Below, in pieces: positions 1 through 5,338 of a stretch of DNA of 8,121 nt. Origin of the DNA: DASXMX01 sp036794395 (GTDB lineage: Bacteria > Planctomycetota > Phycisphaerae > Tepidisphaerales > Tepidisphaeraceae); assembly GCA_036794395.1 (NCBI GenBank), contig DAIRGS010000319.1, positions 1 to 8,121 of the forward strand. The letters run 5' to 3'. A program made the translations under genes and the position numbers. Each line of letters starts with the position of its first letter. The stretch's first letter is position 1. The notes under the pieces are model-generated. The model was not told where the DNA came from. It worked only from the letters and a program-made list of their open reading frames with translations, and did no database searches.

Positions 1-3
1 GCT

Positions 4-57
4 CAGACCCGAAGGGGAAGCCCCATGCCACGAGAAGGCGCGGTATCGCGCACGGTC
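4..57. repeat. Dispersed intergenic hairpin repeat, copy A
   Basis: Positions 4-27 match, with a single one-base indel, the reverse complement of 5053-5075. Positions 28-57 resemble 5305-5338 on the same strand, apart from a 6-base gap and scattered changes. The unit contains two small hairpins, GGGG-AAG-CCCC (14-24) and GCGCG-GTAT-CGCGC (38-51). The second hairpin survives in the copy near 5322-5333 with a different loop (GAAT). Three partial copies within 8 kb, all intergenic, indicate a dispersed non-coding repeat family. The left boundary may lie outside the window. Confidence 0.6.
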
Positions 58-173
58 ATTTAGATACTTTGTGCCACAATTTACGATTTGCGCAGGGGTG
101 AGTAGCGTCCGATAAGACGTTTTTGGACCCTATTTTTACTGGCGTGGTAGGGCGTGGCCGATAGATCCGGGGT

Positions 174-389
174 ATGGATCTCGTTTCTGCAATTACGTCG
201 ATGGATCAAGCCAGTACGGTGGGCTCGGTACAGATGGCCGTGGCGCGCAAGATTCTGGATATGCAGCAGCTTCAGGGCAACGCGGCGGTGAACCTGATCC
301 AGGCGGCATCCAAGTCGATGAATGCATCCGGCGATGCAATGGTGGCGGCTGCCACCGGCCTTGGCGGACAGCTCGACACCTACGCCTGA
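174..389 (+). CDS. YjfB-family putative motility protein
   Basis: This 71-residue protein resembles the small YjfB_motility family (Bacillus subtilis YjfB type), whose molecular role is not established. The family features seen here are an N-terminal MDLVSAITSM-like segment, a helical middle rich in Ala, Gln and Met (KILDMQQLQGNAAVNLIQAA) and a short Gly-rich tail ending GLGGQLDTYA. It has no signal peptide or membrane segment and is probably a cytoplasmic helical protein. The ATG at 174 is the only start giving the family N-terminus. No good Shine-Dalgarno precedes it, only a G-run at 169-172. A weak promoter-like pair, TTGCGC (88-93) and GATAAG (111-116) with a 17-base spacer, lies upstream. 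Its stop overlaps the convergent EboE-like gene by 10 bases. No flagellar or chemotaxis gene is beside it, so the motility link comes from the family name alone. Confidence 0.8.
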   Translation: MDLVSAITSMDQASTVGSVQMAVARKILDMQQLQGNAAVNLIQAASKSMNASGDAMVAAATGLGGQLDTYA

Positions 390-1506
390 GGTTTGATCGC
401 CGCCAGCAACTGCGCGGTCGATTGAAGCTCTCGCGTTAATCCTTCCACTAAATCTAATTTGGTTGAGTCGGGCAGAACTTCCCAGGTATACGTCTCGACT
501 TCCAGATGCGGGGCATAATCCAGGGCCGCAATTGCAGTCAGTGCTTCGGTCAGCGCGGGGCGCGTGGTTAAGAGGGGGCCGAGCCGTTCGGCATCGACGG
601 GGACGTGAAAATGAATGCGCCATGCAGGCGACGCGGCGAACTGGGGATAGGGGCTATTCAGTAACGCTTCATTCAGATCGATTACCTGAGCCACGGTGCC
701 GTTGCCTACCCAGGCGAGCGTCTGATGCAGGTATCGAGGTTCGATGTACCGGCGGAGCGCATCGCGCCCGGCAGTGTTCGCCATGGGGTTATCGAGGTGG
801 ATGGCGCAGCTGACGTGGACCTTATTGATCCGAATGTTCTCCTGGGCCAGCAGACGGATTGACGCGGCAACGTCTTCGAATTCGACCGCCTGGTGGCATA
901 CATCGTAGCAAAGGCCAATGTGAGACTTCACGGCTTGCAATTCCCCGGCCGCCTCCGCTTTTTGCCAGAGCAGTTTGAAAAACTCGATGGCTTCGTTTGT
1001 CGTTTCGATGATGCAGATTGGTTCGGGCTCGATGGCGAGACGGATCATCTTGCCGGTTTCGGAATGGATTCGGGCGAAGGTTTTGGCGCAGGCGATCAAT
1101 TCGTCGGAACATCGATTGCGAAAGTCTTCGGGGTGATTGAAACCCTTGAAACCCAGAGGCAGCGTGGAAATGCTTCCATCAGTTCCGGGCGGCAGGAGCG
1201 TTGCGAGAATCGCCGCACAATCCTCGGTGTATTTGCGGCGGTTTGGGTCTGACCAGTCGGGGAGGTAAACCTGCTCCTTGACGCGCACAGCGTGGAAATC
1301 GCCATAGGGGAATGGCGGGGGCCGTTGGGGTTGGATAGAAGTTCTCGCACGACCGACTCGGCCAGCCACAGACCCGCGGCGAGGGGAGCGTTGAGTTGCC
1401 AGCGGATGTTGACGGTGTATCTGTCGAGCCCAGCTTCGAGTTCGGCGAGGCTTCGGCCGGGATGGACGTTGGTACAATAGCTCAACGGCAACTGGCTCAA
1501 CGACAT
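380..1506 (-). pseudogene. eboE: EboE-like TIM-barrel protein, frameshifted with internal deletion
   Basis: The product resembles EboE, the xylose-isomerase-like TIM-barrel protein of the ebo metabolite-traffic cluster. The exact reaction of EboE is not known to me. Two frames are needed. The N-terminal frame, from ATG 1506, gives LPLSYCTNVHPGRSLAEL and then AAGLWLAESVVRELLSNP, the expected family start. The other frame takes over near 1300-1335 and gives FPYGDFHAVRVKEQVYLPDW, SISTLPLGFKG and the rest to TAG at 380. Metal-site-like residues persist: AIEPEP, CYDVCHQ, KVHVSCAI, HFHVPVD and EVETYTW. At the junction about 16-20 residues usual between RELL and FPYG appear absent, so a deletion of length 1 modulo 3 fits better than a single-base slip. 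The start is fixed by GGAGG at 1519-1515, 8 bases upstream. Downstream conservation suggests a recent lesion or an assembly error. No other ebo genes are nearby. Confidence 0.75.
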
Positions 1507-1669
1507 TCGCAATTCCTCCGGGTCCGGCGTGCGGGGTCAATCATAGGCCGTACTTGGCAACGCGCGTCTTGATACTATGCCGCAGGGAATGCATCTGTTG
1601 ATCGAATGCAAGATGACGATCATCAACCGATGCCGGGCGAGCGGGGTATATAGGGCGGCGAACAACGAA
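1507..1669. promoter_or_regulatory. Divergent intergenic region, EboE-like gene / nuclease
   Basis: This 163-base gap separates two divergent starts and should hold both promoters. No strong sigma-70 pair stands out. TACTAT (1573-1578) and TATATA (1647-1652) are -10-like but lack a correctly spaced -35. One dyad is visible: GTTGATCG (1597-1604) pairs with 1617-1627 through a 3-base bulge around a 12-base loop. It could be an operator or leader hairpin of the nuclease gene; this is a guess. Confidence 0.3.
1515..1519 (-). promoter_or_regulatory. Ribosome binding site of the EboE-like gene
   Basis: GGAGG on the minus strand lies 8 bases upstream of ATG 1506-1504. It favours this ATG over the in-frame TTG at 1512, which would sit only two bases from the site. 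It also shows that the N-terminal frame, not the longer Arg/Pro-rich reading of the downstream frame, carries the true start. Confidence 0.7.
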
Positions 1670-2668
1670 ATGAAACGTTTTGCAACATTCCTGTGTGTCA
1701 TCGTGCTCCTGGCAGGGGGTTCGAGCGCATGGGCTTGGAATCCGGTCGGCCATATGGCCATTGCATCCATGGCCTATGACGAATTGCCGGCGGCGCGGCG
1801 CGCGGAGTTAGCGGAGCTGCTTAAAGATCATCCGCGATATGAAGTGGATTTTCGTGGGGCGATTCCGGCGGATGTACCGGTGGAGCAGCGAGATCGATGG
1901 ATCTTTATGCGAGCGGCGATCTGGCCGGATGTGGCGAGGAGTTTTACCGGCGCTGACCTGGCGGCCTATCACCGACCGATCTGGCATTATCTCGATATTC
2001 CCGTTTTTTTGGACGACCCCGCGCGGGACGCCATACATCCGCATTTTGATCTGGATTATCACAAGGCAACGGCCGAGCAGTTGATGAACGCGGTGCAGGC
2101 GTTGCATAAGAACCTGGATGACTTAAACGATCCGATGGTGCACCGCGGGAAGAAGGCAGTGGCGTTGTGCTGGGTGCTGCACCTGGCGGGGGATCTGCAT
2201 CAGCCGTTACATGGAGCGGCGCTTTTTTCGACCGGACGGTTTCGGCAGCTTCCCGCGGGCGATCGCGGCGGCAATGAAATCCATGTGCACGAGAAGGAGG
2301 GACTGCTGGCTTCATTTAAAACGCCGAATCTTCATGCGCTGTGGGATTGCGCGTTGGGGATTGATGAATCGTACCCGGCATTGATGAACGTGGCGGAGGC
2401 GATCAAGGCGGAGAGGGGTGGTGTTGCTTCGAGTGTCGCTAAGCTTGACCCGGCGGATTGGGCGCAGGAGAGCAACGCGGTGGCACAGGAGGTTGTGTAT
2501 ACCCGTGAGGTTCTGGCGTTGGTGCGGGCGGGTGAAGCCAATCCAAAGGAGCCGTTGGCGGTGTTTGAAATCACGGATGAATACATGAAAGCGGCTCGCG
2601 AGGCGGCACGAAAACGGGCGGCGATGGCGGGGTTGCGGACGGCGGCGATCCTGAGGGGCGAGCGCTAA
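1670..2668 (+). CDS. Secreted S1/P1-family zinc nuclease
   Basis: This 332-residue precursor belongs to the S1/P1 nuclease family of three-zinc enzymes, which cut single-stranded DNA and RNA and can remove 3'-phosphates. Residues 1-22 are a signal peptide (MKRF, hydrophobic core, SSAWA). Cleavage after Ala22 exposes Trp23 as the mature N-terminus, as the fold requires because Trp1 is a zinc ligand. The other ligands follow in order: His28 (WNPVGH, equivalent to P1 His6), Asp87 (AIWPDV), His106 (IWHYLD), His171, Asp175 and His181 (VLHLAGDLHQPLH, spacing as in P1), and His222 and Asp226 (NLHALWD). DRGGNEIHV is the usual glycine motif. All nine ligand positions are filled, so it should be active in the periplasm or outside the cell. 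ATG 1670 was chosen over the upstream start at 1577 because the longer form would bury the signal peptide. The Shine-Dalgarno is weak. The specific substrate cannot be read from sequence. Confidence 0.92.
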   Translation: MKRFATFLCVIVLLAGGSSAWAWNPVGHMAIASMAYDELPAARRAELAELLKDHPRYEVDFRGAIPADVPVEQRDRWIFMRAAIWPDVARSFTGADLAAYHRPIWHYLDIPVFLDDPARDAIHPHFDLDYHKATAEQLMNAVQALHKNLDDLNDPMVHRGKKAVALCWVLHLAGDLHQPLHGAALFSTGRFRQLPAGDRGGNEIHVHEKEGLLASFKTPNLHALWDCALGIDESYPALMNVAEAIKAERGGVASSVAKLDPADWAQESNAVAQEVVYTREVLALVRAGEANPKEPLAVFEITDEYMKAAREAARKRAAMAGLRTAAILRGER

Positions 2669-2791
2669 TTTAAAGGGTGCGAGACAGTTTAGGCGGCCGC
2701 TGTTTGAACTTTCATGGCCCCTTCTTCCCTTCACCGGTACGCCACTTGTCGTTACCCACAAGTTTGTTGGCGAGGAAAGATGCTCAATAAA

Positions 2792-2830
2792 CCCCCTCCC
2801 TACCCTCCCCCGGAGTACCGGTGGAGGGAG
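2792..2830. repeat. GC-rich hairpin repeat upstream of cstA
   Basis: A C-rich tract is followed by an inverted repeat: 2803-2813 pairs with 2818-2828 (11 positions, one mismatch, loop AGTA). It resembles the CCTCTCCCGGAGGGAGAGG-type hairpin at the right edge of the window and is probably another member of a dispersed repeat class. It falls in the nuclease-cstA spacer. It may act as a terminator-like stem for the nuclease transcript but has no T-run. Confidence 0.5.
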
Positions 2831-2877
2831 AATATTGGGATGTCTGTTGCGCACCGGTAGAATTCTTTGCAATCAAT

Positions 2878-4995
2878 ATGACAGCAATGCCCCTGATGAT
2901 TGGCGTCCTGTGCGTGATGGCGATCGCGTATCGGTATTACAGCGCGTTTGTGGCCGCGAAGGTGGCGGCGCTGGATGACTCGCGGGTGACGCCCGCAGTG
3001 CGACTGGACGATGGACAAAATTATCATCCGACCAATAAGTGGGTGTTATTCGGCCATCACTTCGCGGCGATCAGTGGGGCGGGTCCGCTGGTGGGGCCGG
3101 TGCTGGCGGCGCAGTTTGGGTATCTGCCGGGCTTGCTGTGGCTGGTGATTGGGGTGTGCCTGGGTGGCGCGGTGCAGGATTTTCTGGTGCTGGCGGCGAG
3201 CTTGCGCCGGAATGGCAAATCGCTGGCGCAAATCGCGTCGCAGGATATTGGACCGGTCGCGGGGACGACGGCGACGATCTCGATCCTCTTTATCATCATC
3301 ATTGCGCTTGCGGGGCTTGGGAAAGTGGTCGTGATGGCATTGGGCGGGGACAAGGTTGCTTATCCAGCGGAGAGCCGGCTTTCGTTGCCGAGCGGCGCGG
3401 CGCAGCCGGTACGGGATGCGCGGGGATTTTATGTGATACCCAGCGGGACGACGATTGAAGCGGGCACGGGGCCGATGGAATTTCACGATGACGTCCGGCT
3501 TCAAAGTCCAACCGATCTGGTTTTCGTCAATGGCGTGGCGCGGTATCCGAAGGATGCGGTGCAGATTACCCGAGGTAGTAGTTGGGGGACGTTTACGATC
3601 GCATGCACCATCCCGATTGCACTGTTTGTCGGGTTGTGGATGTACAAGATTCGAAAAGGCCGGATTCTCGAGGCGTCAATCATTGGCGGGGTGCTGGTGC
3701 TGGTGGCGACATTTGCCGGGGCGTGGGTGGCGCAGGCGAATGTGGGCCGGTGGTTTGATCTTTCATCCGGGCAAGTCACGCTCTGGATGGCGGTTTATGG
3801 ATTTGCCGCGGCTGTTTTGCCCGTATGGGTGCTGCTGGTCCCGCGCGATTACATCAGCAGCTTTCTAAAGATTGGCACACTTGCGGTTCTGATCGGCGGG
3901 GTGATCGTGGCAAATCCTAAGATGGAAGCACCGGCGATCAACCACGTCTTCCTGCATGGTGGGCCGACCGTTCCGGGCAATATTTTTCCGTTTCTTTTCA
4001 TCACCATCATGTGCGGGGCGATCAGCGGCTTTCATGCGCTGGTGAGCAGCGGTACGACGCCGAAGATGGTGAAGAAGGAATCGGACGCGCGGATGATTGG
4101 CTATGGGGCAATGCTGCTGGAGGGGCTGGTGGGAGTTGTGGCATTGATTGCCGCGACGACGCTGCCCACGCGCGATTATTACGCGATGAACACCTCGCTG
4201 GCTGATGCGCCTAAATATGAGCAGAGGATTTTGCAGATTGGATCGCTCGAGCATCTGCCCTTGTACGAGCAGCGTACACAGGAAACGCTGCGTGGCCGAA
4301 CCGGCGGGGCGGTAACGCTGGCGGTGGGGATGGCGCATATTTTTGACGACGCGGCCAAGCGATTCATGTCTGGCAGCCAGGCGAAGCTCGATGCGATGTG
4401 GAAGTACTGGTACCACTTTGCGATCATGTTCGAGGCGTTGTTCATCCTGACGACGATTGATGCAGGGACTCGGATCGGGCGGTTCTTGTTGCAGGAAGTG
4501 GCGGGGAAGATCATTCATCCAAAGTTAGGGCGCAATGACTGGTGGCCGGCTTCGGTGTTGAGCACCGCATTGATCGTGCTGGGGTGGGCGTACTTTATCA
4601 ATGCCAATGAGATGAAGATGATCTGGCCCATGTTTGGGATTGCCAATCAAATGCTGGCGGTAATTGCGCTGGCAGTAATGACGGCTTACCTGGCGAATCA
4701 AGGGCGGGCAAAATACTTGTGGGTGACAGTGGCGCCGATGCTGTTCGTCGCGACGACGACGTTTTCGGCCGGGGCCGAATTGCTGACGCGGCAATTCAAC
4801 GGGCTGGCGACGCAGCTTCAAAACCCGCCGGAACTGCGTAACGGGCCGGCGATCCTTCATGCAATTATTCTTGGCGGATTGATCGCCGCGATGATGATCT
4901 GCGGGGCGATCATCCTTGTTGCGGCAGCGGCGCGAACGTGGCGCATGATGAGCGCCCAGGCCAGTCCGGGCTTTGTGCCGGTGATGGCGGAATAA
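2878..4995 (+). CDS. cstA: Carbon starvation protein CstA, pyruvate/peptide transporter family
   Basis: This 705-residue polytopic membrane protein is of the CstA family. E. coli CstA is a starvation-induced pyruvate transporter, and homologues are also linked to peptide uptake. Signature stretches are FGHHFAAISGAGPLVGPVL (from about residue 58), GGAVQDF, LPVWVLLVPRDYISSFLKIG, SGFHALVSSGTTPKM, WYHFAIMFEALFILTTIDAG, and WPMFGIANQMLA near the C-terminus. Length is close to E. coli CstA (701), but the distribution differs: only one membrane segment precedes the core motif, and about 76 extra hydrophilic residues lie at 156-235. ATG 2878 is preferred because the in-frame GTG at 2821 lies inside a hairpin repeat; ATG 2887 is an alternative. 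No clear Shine-Dalgarno is present. No YbdD-like small gene follows, unlike E. coli. The 209-base upstream spacer has three CACCGGTA motifs. Confidence 0.95.
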   Translation: MTAMPLMIGVLCVMAIAYRYYSAFVAAKVAALDDSRVTPAVRLDDGQNYHPTNKWVLFGHHFAAISGAGPLVGPVLAAQFGYLPGLLWLVIGVCLGGAVQDFLVLAASLRRNGKSLAQIASQDIGPVAGTTATISILFIIIIALAGLGKVVVMALGGDKVAYPAESRLSLPSGAAQPVRDARGFYVIPSGTTIEAGTGPMEFHDDVRLQSPTDLVFVNGVARYPKDAVQITRGSSWGTFTIACTIPIALFVGLWMYKIRKGRILEASIIGGVLVLVATFAGAWVAQANVGRWFDLSSGQVTLWMAVYGFAAAVLPVWVLLVPRDYISSFLKIGTLAVLIGGVIVANPKMEAPAINHVFLHGGPTVPGNIFPFLFITIMCGAISGFHALVSSGTTPKMVKKESDARMIGYGAMLLEGLVGVVALIAATTLPTRDYYAMNTSLADAPKYEQRILQIGSLEHLPLYEQRTQETLRGRTGGAVTLAVGMAHIFDDAAKRFMSGSQAKLDAMWKYWYHFAIMFEALFILTTIDAGTRIGRFLLQEVAGKIIHPKLGRNDWWPASVLSTALIVLGWAYFINANEMKMIWPMFGIANQMLAVIALAVMTAYLANQGRAKYLWVTVAPMLFVATTTFSAGAELLTRQFNGLATQLQNPPELRNGPAILHAIILGGLIAAMMICGAIILVAAAARTWRMMSAQASPGFVPVMAE

Positions 4996-5047
4996 TCGCA
5001 TTCAAGTCATCTATTGCCTAAATGACGTTGCGCGATTCCGCCTTTTT
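4994..5047 (+). terminator. Probable cstA terminator
   Basis: AATCGC (4994-4999) pairs with GCGATT (5032-5037), and inside it CAAGTCAT (5003-5010) pairs with ATGAC-G-TTG (5022-5030) with one bulged base. The loop is 11 bases. A T5 run (5043-5047) follows five bases after the stem. The stem begins at the stop codon, which fits an intrinsic terminator, though its bulges make it a weak one. Confidence 0.45.
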
Positions 5048-5052
5048 CGTAG

Positions 5053-5131
5053 CATGGGCTTCCCCTTCGGGTCTGCCTTCGGCTCTGAGGCTCAGGCTCG
5101 AAGAGAGCCTCAGGGTCGAAGACAGCCCATG
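5053..5131. repeat. Nested palindrome, repeat copy B (inverted)
   Basis: The outer arms CATGGGCT (5053-5060) and AGCCCATG (5124-5131) enclose a perfect 9-base inner inverted repeat, CTGAGGCTC (5085-5093) with GAGCCTCAG (5105-5113), around an 11-base loop. The left part, 5053-5075, is the inverted counterpart of 4-27. The element can fold back on itself as DNA cruciform or RNA. Confidence 0.6.
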
Positions 5132-5167
5132 GACGAGGGGGGATGATTCCCAGCGACGGGTACGATT

Positions 5168-5249
5168 TGGGAAAACCAAGTTTCGACGCAAGAACAACCT
5201 TCTGGTGCGTGAGAAGAAAATGCTCCGTCAAGGAAAGTTGGTTTTCCCA
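5168..5249. repeat. 82-base imperfect inverted repeat, possible structured RNA or MITE-like element
   Basis: The terminal arms TGGGAAAACCAA (5168-5179) and TTGGTTTTCCCA (5238-5249) are perfect 12-base inverted copies. After one mismatch the stem continues for 4 bases (5181-5184 with 5233-5236). After a 3-base bulge it continues for 4 more (5185-5188 with 5226-5229). An inner hairpin CTTCT/AGAAG (5199-5203, 5212-5216) closes the tip. No ORF with a known domain is inside. It could be a small mobile repeat, a structured transcript, or a bidirectional terminator stem for the convergent genes; the sequence does not decide. Confidence 0.5.
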
Positions 5250-5285
5250 CATCTGACCCGGCGCCGGACCCGAAACGTCCCCAAC

Positions 5286-5338
5286 CACGGCTTAGAAAGC
5301 CGTGCCACGAAAAGGTATTGGCGCGGAATCGCGACCGG
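5286..5338. repeat. Hairpin plus repeat copy C
   Basis: CACGGCTT (5286-5293) and AAGCCGTG (5297-5304) form a perfect 8-base stem with an AGA loop. Directly after it, 5305-5338 repeats the second half of copy A (28-57), with a 6-base insertion and a conserved CGCG-GAAT-CGCG mini-hairpin (5322-5333). It ends right at the comEC stop codon, and could serve as a 3' boundary hairpin for comEC on the minus strand. Confidence 0.55.

Larger units (their letters stand above)
4996..5338. other. Non-coding repeat island between cstA and comEC
   Basis: This 343-base stretch separates two convergent genes. Short open frames cross it on both strands, but they have no recognisable domain, run through palindromes, and look like products of repeats. 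It contains the cstA terminator, a nested palindrome with a repeat match to the window start (5053-5131), a long imperfect inverted repeat (5168-5249), and a hairpin plus a second repeat match (5286-5338). No transposase, tRNA or integrase is present. Confidence 0.6.

Noticed and set aside
157..164. Sigma-28-like -10 element GCCGATAG just before the YjfB-type gene (and TCCGATAA at 108-115)
   Set aside because: Neither has a TAAA-type -35 at the proper distance, and the nearer one would leave almost no leader, so a flagellar-sigma promoter is not supported.
1096..1300. Continuation of the EboE N-terminal frame past the junction as a separate protein
   Set aside because: Beyond about 1335 this frame loses all family similarity while the other frame keeps it, so it is an out-of-frame read of the same gene.
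1577..1669. Earlier start for the nuclease
   Set aside because: It would place 31 polar residues before a well-formed signal peptide.
2821..2877. Earlier GTG start for cstA
   Set aside because: The GTG lies inside the hairpin repeat, and the added 19 residues are not part of the family N-terminus; ATG 2878 is simpler.
5007..5288. Possible small proteins in the cstA-comEC spacer on either strand
   Set aside because: They run through palindromes and repeat copies, have no recognisable domain and lack convincing ribosome sites; none resembles YbdD.
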